Shown: piece by piece, positions 1 to 6,707 of the stretch
Position numbering within the stretch: position 1 is the first letter of the stretch
Layout: each line of letters starts with the position of its first letter
From: Candidatus Sulfotelmatobacter sp.
Lineage (GTDB): Bacteria; Acidobacteriota; Terriglobia; Terriglobales; SbA1
DNA length: 16,292 bases
Assembly (NCBI GenBank): GCA_030151135.1
Contig: JASLEQ010000208.1
Coordinates: 1-16,292, forward strand
Reading direction: 5' to 3'
The notes under the pieces: generated by a model
Database searches by the model: none
What the model was told of the DNA's origin: nothing
The model's input: only the letters and a program-made list of their open reading frames with translations
Position numbers and translations under genes: made by a program

Positions 1-761
1 TCTTCGCCGTGCTCTTTCCATCCATGCGATTCGAGAAGTGCCTGCGCCTCCTTCATGTCGGCGACGCCATAAGAAATGTGATTCATAACGCCGGTCAGGC
101 GGACATCTGGATGCGCGGGCTGATTCAGCATGTATTCGAGCCAATCGGTGCCGTCTGGCACCTGGAGTGAAACCCAATCGGTGACGTTGTCTTTCATGCC
201 GCCGTGCCAGTAGGGACGAAAGCCGAGGATCTCACGGTAGAAATGATCGTCGGCGTCGCGGTTGTAGGCGAGGAATCCGACGTGGATCATGCGGTGGGAA
301 ACGGCATTGGGCGCGGCGGGAGCGGAATCGCCCTTGGCGCGCTCGACGAACTCGATCTTGTGACCTTCGGGATCGGGGACGAAAAAGCTTTTGCTGTGGT
401 CGGAGCGACTTTCGATGTCGCCGGGCTTCAGCCCTTTGGACGTGACATACGAACGAAGGGCCTCGACGTTTTCGGTGGTGAAGGCGGTATGGTCCATCCG
501 ATCAGTGGCGCTTGGATCGGGAGCAGGGCTGTATCCGACCCATTGCTTGCCCGACATGTAGCGGGTCGTTTCGCCGGGTTCGATCGGACCTGCGGCAGGC
601 AGGCCGAGGATGTCGGAGTAAAGGTGCTTCACGCCGTCGGGCGCCGTTGTATAGAAGGCGACGTGGTCGATGCCGGTGATGCGCGGACGCTTGGCGTCGG
701 TCTGCGAGAAGGAGGCTATCGAAAGAAAAATACAGAAGAGCGGCAGAATGATCTTCTTCAT
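1..761 (-). CDS. Exported tandem VOC (glyoxalase/dioxygenase-fold) protein, 3' end cut by window edge
   Basis: An open frame runs from an ATG at 761 to the left edge, 253 codons with no stop. Residues 1-20 form a signal peptide (MKK, hydrophobic core, SFSQ), so the product is probably periplasmic. Two vicinal-oxygen-chelate modules follow. The first spans about 28-142, with H33 (DHVAF), H91 (MDHTAF) and E137 (HKIEF). The second starts at about 156, with H160 (IHVGF), E209 (WLEY) and H228 (NHISY). In this fold such His/Glu residues usually bind a divalent metal. The family includes glyoxalase I, extradiol dioxygenases and fosfomycin or bleomycin resistance proteins; nothing visible fixes the substrate. 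The export signal is unusual, since most VOC enzymes are cytoplasmic. The next gene upstream, an SRPBCC protein, is on the same strand about 140 bases away. The family call is firm and the function open. Confidence 0.85.
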   Translation of the reverse strand, partial: MKKIILPLFCIFLSIASFSQTDAKRPRITGIDHVAFYTTAPDGVKHLYSDILGLPAAGPIEPGETTRYMSGKQWVGYSPAPDPSATDRMDHTAFTTENVEALRSYVTSKGLKPGDIESRSDHSKSFFVPDPEGHKIEFVERAKGDSAPAAPNAVSHRMIHVGFLAYNRDADDHFYREILGFRPYWHGGMKDNVTDWVSLQVPDGTDWLEYMLNQPAHPDVRLTGVMNHISYGVADMKEAQALLESHGWKEHGE

Positions 762-900
762 GGCTGTCGATTCTAGACCTAAAGATCAGAATCGCACAGG
801 AAAACGGGTCGTTGTCGCTTTCAGCGGATCTCTGATGTTTGCTTCGAAAGGTTTCACCTCTGAGGTCGCGAGGAAAGGCCGCCGACGACGCCGAGTGAAC

Positions 901-1353
901 CTAGCCTTGAAAAAGATTGCGCATGGTATTGGTCCTGAAGTCGAAGATTCGTTGAACATCCGCCTCAACAAACGCGCCGTGCGCCAGTCGTCCGATGATT
1001 CCGAATGGGAGCGCGTAGGTCACCCGATCGCATATTCGGGTGCCCCCTCTTTCCTCGACGAAGTCGTGCTCGTGGTTCCAAAGGCGATATGGCCCTGAGA
1101 GTTGGAGATCCACAAAGCGAAACGGCGGTTTCCACTCCGTAATCTCCGTTGTCCAGCGGATCGGGAATCCTCGCAATCGAAGGCGGTAGCGGATGAGAGA
1201 ACCCTTGGCCAACGACTCGGGGCTTTCAACTATGCGAAAATCGAGCCACGGTGGTGTGAGGACCTGCAGGTTCTCGGGCCGGGAGAAAAAGGCAAAGACC
1301 TCGACGACGGGCCGGGGTAACCACTGTTCTCGCTTCAGAATGTAGCTATGCAT
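901..1353 (-). CDS. SRPBCC-superfamily (START-like) protein
   Basis: This 150-residue cytoplasmic protein has no signal peptide. The pattern is typical of the SRPBCC helix-grip fold that binds hydrophobic ligands: an N-terminal strand (YILKREQWLPRP), then VVEVFAFFSRPENLQVLTPPWL, a central LRLRGFPIRWTTEITEW strand pair, GPYRLWNHEHDF, and a long C-terminal helix ending in RIFDFRTNTMRNLF. The closest subgroup I recognise is the small SRPBCC proteins that also occur fused to or beside TIGR01777-type epimerases and CDP-paratose epimerase-like proteins; no epimerase is present here. The length matches the family. The ATG at 1351-1353 has only a weak GGA at about 10 bases. The gene is divergent from a small membrane ORF at 1439. 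Ligand and role are unknown. Confidence 0.85.
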   Translation of the reverse strand: MHSYILKREQWLPRPVVEVFAFFSRPENLQVLTPPWLDFRIVESPESLAKGSLIRYRLRLRGFPIRWTTEITEWKPPFRFVDLQLSGPYRLWNHEHDFVEERGGTRICDRVTYALPFGIIGRLAHGAFVEADVQRIFDFRTNTMRNLFQG

Positions 1354-1438
1354 TAATTAGCATCCAGGTGCATCCTAGTAAAGAGGCACGAGAGAGGAAT
1401 TGACTTCCGCTCGGAACTCTGGCAAAAAAGACAGACTT

Positions 1439-1735
1439 ATGTTGCGGTGGAAGGTCAACGCGTCGACGTTATTCATTCTTGCCAGCCTGATTTTCATCAT
1501 GCTGTTGATTGTGGTGTTGCCGGACGTTGACCTGGACGACATGGCATTTCACCAAGGCACGGCACCGCTGGTGGTGCATGCCAAAGCCACTACCGCTCCG
1601 GCCACCATGGCGGTGGCAACCGTTTTTCCGTTACCGAATCCTGAGATTGCATCTCCCTCAAGCGATTCGGAGACTTTTGCGGCCAACCTGGAGCCGAATT
1701 TCCGGCCTATCCTGCTTCGATCCCTTCGGCGTTGA
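1439..1735 (+). CDS. Small single-pass membrane protein, hypothetical
   Basis: A 98-residue ORF (MLRWKVNAST...) with one strongly hydrophobic segment at about residues 9-28 (TLFILASLIFIMLLIVVLP). A Thr/Ala/Pro-rich extracytoplasmic tail and a basic C-terminus (LLRSLRR) follow. No family is recognised. An in-frame TTG at 1400 would add 13 residues, but the purine tract before it (AGAGAGG) lies only about 2 bases away. I prefer the ATG at 1439, although it too has a poor ribosome-binding site. The membrane segment is the main sign of coding. The gene is divergent from the SRPBCC gene and could be spurious. Confidence 0.45.
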   Translation: MLRWKVNASTLFILASLIFIMLLIVVLPDVDLDDMAFHQGTAPLVVHAKATTAPATMAVATVFPLPNPEIASPSSDSETFAANLEPNFRPILLRSLRR

Positions 1736-1875
1736 CGGGCGATTCAGCGCTCGGCCAGCCGTGCTGTCTCTGAGATGGTGCGTCCACGGCGAGTAGAGCG
1801 CATTCCTCCAACGATTACGTACCTCGCTTTTGCCGAATATTACCCATTGGACCGCAACCGATTGAGGAGTTTGCG

Positions 1876-2040
1876 ATGAGTTTTGACCATACCACTGCCG
1901 ATTACGGCAACCTTCTGCAAGATGCTGCGGCGAGGACAGGGTTCAGTCCGTCCCAGATGCAGGAACTGTTGGAATGCGAACTGGGAATTGACCACCTGCT
2001 TGATTACATCACAGCCGTAGTTTCGGATCGCATGAATTGA
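1876..2040 (+). CDS. 54-residue helical small protein, unknown function
   Basis: The ATG at 1876 is preceded by a good Shine-Dalgarno sequence, GAGGAG at 1864-1869, with 6 bases of spacing. The ORF ends with TGA at 2038-2040. The product begins MSFDHTTADYGNLLQDAAAR and continues as an acidic, Leu/Glu-rich helical stretch (FSPSQMQELLECELGIDHLLDYI) with one cysteine. There is no signal peptide or membrane segment. An amphipathic pair of helices could be a small DNA- or protein-binding unit, but no family is recognised. The serine-hydrolase gene follows 145 bases later on the same strand. The strong ribosome-binding site and amphipathic composition support a real gene. Confidence 0.6.
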   Translation: MSFDHTTADYGNLLQDAAARTGFSPSQMQELLECELGIDHLLDYITAVVSDRMN

Positions 2041-2185
2041 TCCTTCCTCCGGTCGGGAGTTGAATGCTTGGGGCTCAATTCCCGGCCATTTTTTCCTGAC
2101 AAGCAACTGGCTCGGAATTTGGGCAGTCCTGTGTTCTAATCACCGCGTCGTCTTTCGTCCCAAGACACCACATCAGGAATCACGA

Positions 2186-3775
2186 ATGAAGCTTGCCCGC
2201 TCTATCCGGCTATCGATGGGAATGCTGCTATTGGTCTCGGGTTCAGTTGTGCTGTCGCAAAGTACCGGGTCATCGAGCATTCCCGGTGATCTTGACACCT
2301 ACGTCGCAAATTCGATGAAGACCTTCGACGTTCCTGGAATGGCGGTTGCGATTGTGAAGGACGGAAAGGTGCTCGTCGCCAAGGGATACGGAGTTCGCAA
2401 GCTTGGCGAGTCCACTCCGGTGGATGAGTTCACGATGTTCGCGATCGGATCGAATACGAAAGCATTCACGACAGCCGCGCTGGCAACGCTGGTCGACGAA
2501 GGGAAACTTTCGTGGGACGACCGCGTTTACGAGCGGCTGCCCGGATTCGTCATGTATGACCCATACGTATCGCACGAGATGACAATCCGCGATCTGCTGA
2601 CGCACCGCAGCGGGATGGGGCTTGGCGAAGGGGACCTGCTCTTCTGGCCAAAGACAACCTACACGCGGGACGAAATCATTTACAAGCTTCGATTCATGAA
2701 GCCGCAATCCAGTTTTCGAAGCCACTACGCTTACGACAACCTTCTATACATGACGGCGGGCCAGATTATTCCGGCGGTGACCGGAACGTCATGGGATGAG
2801 TACATCAAACAGAAAATTTTCGAGCCACTGGGAATGGCGCACTCAAATACCAGCGCAACGCTATATCAACCGAGGGATGATTACGCGTCCCCGCACTCGC
2901 GGGTAGAGGGAAAGTTGCAGGTTATTCCACTCGAAGATTTGAGCAACGTAGGGCCCGCCGGAGCGATCAATTCCTCTGCGGCGGATATGGCGATGTGGGT
3001 GCAGGTGCAGTTAAACCGGGGCAAGTTCGTTAACCGTGAGGGAAGGCTGTTCAGCGAGAAGCAGTCGAGGGAGATGTGGTCGCCGCAGACGATCCTTCCG
3101 ACGGGAGAGCCCCCTGCGGCATTGGCCGCGCTGAAGACGAATTTCGCGGATTACGCGCTGGGATGGGGTCTTCGTGAATATCACGGACGGAAGTTGGTAG
3201 GGCACACAGGAGGGGTTGGCGGTTTTGTATCGCGGGTAATGCTGGTGCCGGAAGAGAATCTTGGAGTGGTCGTACTGACGAATGCGGAAGAAGACGGCGC
3301 CTTCGATGCGATTCTTTATCACGTGCTGGATTACTACTTCCATGTGCCTCCGTCGGACTGGATCGCGAACTTCAAGAAGCTGAAAGACGATGAGGAACAC
3401 GACGCGGCCGAGACGATGAGAAAGGCGGAGTCGGGACGCGCGGCGAACTCGAGTCCTTCCCTCCCTCTTGAAAAGTATGCAGGGACATACAACGATGCAT
3501 GGTATGGGCCCATCACCATTCGTTCGGAGAATGGGGGTCTGACCATTCGCTTCGATCACACTCCGGGCATGGTAGGGGATTTGCAACACTGGCAATTTGA
3601 TACGTTCAAAGCGCACTGGCGGCTGCGCACGATCGAAGATGCGTTTGTGACGTTCTCACTCAATCCGGACGGAACGATAGACAGCGCGAGGATGGCAGCG
3701 GTATCGCCTCTGGCGGACTTCAGTTTCGATTACCAGGATCTTCTCTTGAAACCGGCAGTGGCTGAGAAAAAATAG
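2186..3775 (+). CDS. Exported serine hydrolase, class C beta-lactamase/PBP-like, with DUF3471-type C-terminal domain
   Basis: From the ATG at 2186 (AGGA at 2175-2178, spacing 7) the product has 529 residues. An in-frame start exists upstream at 2060 but would put 42 unrelated residues before an obvious signal peptide (residues 1-24, ending VVLSQ). The beta-lactamase-like domain covers about 32-385. It has the nucleophile motif S89-N-T-K92, the second motif Y183-D-N185 and the third motif H340-T-G-G, with HTG in place of the KTG of classical penicillin-binding proteins. Residues about 425-525 (YAGTYNDAWYGPITI onward) resemble the DUF3471 domain often fused to this family. Relatives include D-aminopeptidases, D,D-peptidases and esterases. 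A peptide or ester hydrolase of the periplasm is most likely; beta-lactam resistance cannot be concluded. The permease gene 47 bases downstream may be co-transcribed and take up a released amino acid. Confidence 0.9.
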   Translation: MKLARSIRLSMGMLLLVSGSVVLSQSTGSSSIPGDLDTYVANSMKTFDVPGMAVAIVKDGKVLVAKGYGVRKLGESTPVDEFTMFAIGSNTKAFTTAALATLVDEGKLSWDDRVYERLPGFVMYDPYVSHEMTIRDLLTHRSGMGLGEGDLLFWPKTTYTRDEIIYKLRFMKPQSSFRSHYAYDNLLYMTAGQIIPAVTGTSWDEYIKQKIFEPLGMAHSNTSATLYQPRDDYASPHSRVEGKLQVIPLEDLSNVGPAGAINSSAADMAMWVQVQLNRGKFVNREGRLFSEKQSREMWSPQTILPTGEPPAALAALKTNFADYALGWGLREYHGRKLVGHTGGVGGFVSRVMLVPEENLGVVVLTNAEEDGAFDAILYHVLDYYFHVPPSDWIANFKKLKDDEEHDAAETMRKAESGRAANSSPSLPLEKYAGTYNDAWYGPITIRSENGGLTIRFDHTPGMVGDLQHWQFDTFKAHWRLRTIEDAFVTFSLNPDGTIDSARMAAVSPLADFSFDYQDLLLKPAVAEKK

Positions 3776-3822
3776 GAAACTGCCGATCTCTCGTTGCGAA
3801 CTGCGGGTGGTCGATACCCTCC

Positions 3823-5265
3823 ATGGTGGCGAGCACGTCAGGACAATCCGTATCACGGACCGAGGCGGACGTAGAGCCGCAGGGTGCGGCGCTGCGGCGC
3901 GAACTCGGCATCTTTGACCTGATTCTGGCACAACTCCTCATCATTATTGTTGCGGACTACATTGGGACCGCGGTCAAGGCTGGATCGTCGCATGTAGTTT
4001 TCTGGCTGCTGGCGATAGTCACATTCTTCATTCCACAGGCGCTCGTGGTTATGCACCTCAGCGGGAGGTTGCCGCTGGAGGGCGGACTTTATGAATGGGC
4101 GCGGATCGCATTTAACGATCAGATCGGATTCATGGTCGCCTGGAATGTGTGGTTGTATTCGATGATCTATGTTGGACTGGGCGGCCTGCTGACTGTTTCA
4201 TTTCTTTCTTACGTAATTCCTCATGGCTCGTGGATTGCGACCAGCAAGCCGCTGATCGTTTTGGGCTCGTTCGGGATGCTGGCGTTTACGATGGCAAGCG
4301 CAGGGTTGGGTCTACGTTTTGGAAAGTGGATTAGCAACGTGGGCGCGGCAGCGTTCTTGATCACGATTGCAGGATTGATTTTGGCTCCGTTCCTGAATCG
4401 ATGGCATGGAACGTTGGCCGAGTATCATCCGTTACAGATTGCGATTCCACCGCTGACACTGTTCAGCGTGAATGTGTTCAGCAAAATGACATTTGGCGCG
4501 CTGACAGGATTTGAGTACGTCGCGGTTTTCGGCGGGGAATGCCGAAATCCCGCGCAGCACCTGCCGCGGTCGGTATGGATTTCCGGACCCATTATTGCGC
4601 TCGTCTACATTCTTGCGACCAGCGCGGTGCTGGCATTCGTTCCGCCGAATGCCGAAGATGTGGTTGCGCCCATTCCGCAGGCTCTTGCGGTAGGATTCAA
4701 AGCTTTTGGCGCGAACGGCGCAGTGATGCCAGTGGCTGTGATGTTTTTGCTGGTTTATTATCTCGCGACGTTTTGCGCATTCTTTACGGTTAGCACGCGG
4801 CTACCGATGGTGGCGGGCTGGGATCATCTGCTGCCGGCATGGTTCTCTCGATTGCATCCACGGTACAAAACGCCGATCAATTCTGTGCTGTTCCTTGGCG
4901 CGGCTACGTTTAGTGTTGCGGTGGCTGCGATGATCGGGGTTGAACAGCAGGAATCGTACGAACTGTTACTGACGTGGAGCTTCACTTTCTATGGCATCGC
5001 TTACCTGGCGATGTTCGCCATTCCTGTGATTTCTTCGGCGAGGAAAGGCCTGCGCCCGAAGCTGTGGGTACGCCTGGCATCGGTGCTGGGCTTTGCCACA
5101 ACTCTGCTCTTCGTCGTACTTTCCGTTTTTCCGGTGATCAATGTGGAGTCTTCGTCGCACTATCCGTGGAAGATCGCGGGCGTCGTTATCGGAGCGAATC
5201 TGGTTGGCTGGATGATTTACCGGCTGGGACAAGATAGAGGGGCAGCGAAAGTGGCTGCCGGATGA
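3823..5265 (+). CDS. APC-superfamily amino acid permease
   Basis: This 480-residue inner-membrane protein has about twelve hydrophobic segments, the normal length for amino acid-polyamine-organocation transporters. Diagnostic stretches are GGLYEWARIAF after the second membrane segment (about residues 87-97) and FGALTGFEYVAVFGGECRNP near the sixth (about 225-244). The latter is the conserved TM6 and following loop of the glutamate/GABA-antiporter and YfnA-like groups. A soluble N-terminus of about 25 residues precedes TM1 (GIFDLILAQLLIIIVADYIG). The start ATG at 3823 has no clear Shine-Dalgarno sequence. With only 47 bases after the serine-hydrolase stop, transcription from the same promoter is likely. 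The 3' end converges on the minus-strand gene ending at 5278, 12 bases away. The substrate is not readable; an amino acid or amine is expected. Confidence 0.9.
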   Translation: MVASTSGQSVSRTEADVEPQGAALRRELGIFDLILAQLLIIIVADYIGTAVKAGSSHVVFWLLAIVTFFIPQALVVMHLSGRLPLEGGLYEWARIAFNDQIGFMVAWNVWLYSMIYVGLGGLLTVSFLSYVIPHGSWIATSKPLIVLGSFGMLAFTMASAGLGLRFGKWISNVGAAAFLITIAGLILAPFLNRWHGTLAEYHPLQIAIPPLTLFSVNVFSKMTFGALTGFEYVAVFGGECRNPAQHLPRSVWISGPIIALVYILATSAVLAFVPPNAEDVVAPIPQALAVGFKAFGANGAVMPVAVMFLLVYYLATFCAFFTVSTRLPMVAGWDHLLPAWFSRLHPRYKTPINSVLFLGAATFSVAVAAMIGVEQQESYELLLTWSFTFYGIAYLAMFAIPVISSARKGLRPKLWVRLASVLGFATTLLFVVLSVFPVINVESSSHYPWKIAGVVIGANLVGWMIYRLGQDRGAAKVAAG

Positions 5266-5271
5266 TCGGCA
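5256..5271. terminator. Weak hairpin between convergent genes
   Basis: TGCCG and CGGCA form a 5-bp stem around a 6-base loop. The stem overlaps the stop of the permease gene (5263-5265) and lies 6 bases before the convergent gene's end. There is no T-tract on either strand, so at best this is a weak bidirectional end signal. Confidence 0.25.
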
Positions 5272-5277
5272 ACCCCC

Positions 5278-6555
5278 CTAGCGCAGAAACACATGCTGGG
5301 AGTCGTCCACACGGATCGTGGTTTTATGCCGAACCGCCGAGGTAACGTTGTAAACGACCAGAAAATGATCTTCGACGATCAGCAGTTCCTTCTCGGTGAG
5401 CCAGCCCACTAATGATGCACGCGGGACGAATGCCACCTGCTTTGGAGGATCTTCCTCGGTCTTCACTACTACAGCTGGCATGGCGGTCAGAGACTTGCGG
5501 ATGCTCTGCGATTCTTCCGGGTTCGCCTCTCCCTGATCGGACAACTGAATGGGCTTGCCGGACTCGGTCGTCGCCACGATCGTCATGGCCACGCGGAAAG
5601 AATCGGGGGACAGCTTTCCATTTGCGCTGAAGAAGGTGACGTCGTAGTCGGGATTTTTGTAAGTCTCGCGCTCGTCGAAAACTAAGACTTTTTTCCCATT
5701 TGTCCAAAGAAGTGTCTGATCATCGCTTTGATTGGACCATCCGCAACAGCCCGTATCGGGGATGGCACTGAGGATTACGTCGCCCTTCTGATTGGAGTCG
5801 AGAATGCGCTGCAATGGTTCGGGAAGCACAGTTGGGACCCACTTTCCTGAATCGGCGATATAGGCCATCGTCGACTTGTATAGGGTCGAGGTCTGGCCGG
5901 TGACGAGTTGTGTCACGAGGAAGAATGCGTTGACACCGCTTTCAGGAACCCATGCCGCCATGGAAGGACAACTTTCTTCGCAGGAACCGGTCGGACAGCG
6001 GCAGTCGGGCAATTTGGTGGAGGCAATTTCCTGCCGACCCGCTCCTTTCAGATCGGTCCGCCACGCCTTCCATGTGATGGTTGTAGAGAGATCGATGTCC
6101 TGCCTCTCGAGCTTGCGAGACTCATTGGCAAACCAGTAAAGCGAAGCTCCGTCTGCTGAAAGGTGAGGCACCGGAACAATGTCGGTGATGGCTTGATTCG
6201 AACCGGTCTTTTCGGATTTCCGTTGCACGCCCAGATCGATGGAGGAAGCGGACTGGCCGTTCCAGATCCAGATTCTGTGGGCAGATGTGGCGTCTTCGTC
6301 GGATAGCGGCAGCGAGATCGGTGGAGCAAACAAAATTTGGCCCGGTTGATTGACTTCGACTGATGCCGGGGACTTCGCTGCCTCGGGCGGAAGCTTTACA
6401 GTTTGCTTTTGAACGAATTTGGCTGGGTCGAATTCGATCATGTCGCCGGTGGATCGCAACACCCAGAGGCGCTTGGTCTGCGCGCACAGGGGCGCGATCA
6501 GCAGGGTCAGAGCGATCGCAATGCGCAAGGAAACCTTCGTCAAGGGACGATGCAT
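5278..6555 (-). CDS. Exported protein of unknown function with six-cysteine cluster
   Basis: From the ATG at 6555 the product has 425 residues with a clear signal peptide (MHRPLTKVSL, hydrophobic core, ending APLCAQ). The frame is open further upstream to an ATG at 6708 that overlaps the stop of the preceding hydrolase gene as TAATG. The extra 51 residues are atypical (Cys-, Ser- and Pro-rich) and would bury the signal peptide, so I use 6555 despite its poor ribosome-binding site. The mature part has short beta-rich segments (RLWVLRSTGDMIEFDP, HRIWIWNGQS, LLWTNGKKVLVFD) that suggest a propeller-like fold, which is not proven. Cysteines 185, 187, 192 and 196 (C-x-C-x4-C-x3-C) plus C270-C271 may form disulfides or bind metal. 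I recognise no family. It follows the AEH gene on the same strand and is probably co-transcribed. Confidence 0.75.
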   Translation of the reverse strand: MHRPLTKVSLRIAIALTLLIAPLCAQTKRLWVLRSTGDMIEFDPAKFVQKQTVKLPPEAAKSPASVEVNQPGQILFAPPISLPLSDEDATSAHRIWIWNGQSASSIDLGVQRKSEKTGSNQAITDIVPVPHLSADGASLYWFANESRKLERQDIDLSTTITWKAWRTDLKGAGRQEIASTKLPDCRCPTGSCEESCPSMAAWVPESGVNAFFLVTQLVTGQTSTLYKSTMAYIADSGKWVPTVLPEPLQRILDSNQKGDVILSAIPDTGCCGWSNQSDDQTLLWTNGKKVLVFDERETYKNPDYDVTFFSANGKLSPDSFRVAMTIVATTESGKPIQLSDQGEANPEESQSIRKSLTAMPAVVVKTEEDPPKQVAFVPRASLVGWLTEKELLIVEDHFLVVYNVTSAVRHKTTIRVDDSQHVFLR

Positions 6556-6707
6556 GTTATCGACTGTCGCTCGTATGAAGGTATCGGTTGAGCAACACCG
6601 GCATGGCACGCATACAGGGGCTGAAGCCGATCTCTGGGGCGCGCTTAACGGCACGCGTAAACCTGCGCCCTGATGCCAGACATCATCGTGATCTTCCTTC
6701 AACACCA

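Noticed and set aside
204..776. A 190-codon plus-strand open frame with Gly/Val-rich translation
   Set aside because: Antisense to the tandem VOC gene, which has a signal peptide and conserved metal ligands on the minus strand.
1360..1375. Direct repeat GCATCC spaced 10 bases apart between the SRPBCC and small membrane genes
   Set aside because: Two copies of a hexamer are too short to call an operator or repeat array.
3011..3616. A 201-codon minus-strand frame
   Set aside because: Antisense to the serine hydrolase and Arg-rich, as expected of a shadow frame.
2186..3775. Calling the serine hydrolase an antibiotic-resistance beta-lactamase
   Set aside because: SxxK, YxN and HTG motifs are shared by esterases and D-peptidases, and the DUF3471-type tail is typical of non-resistance members.
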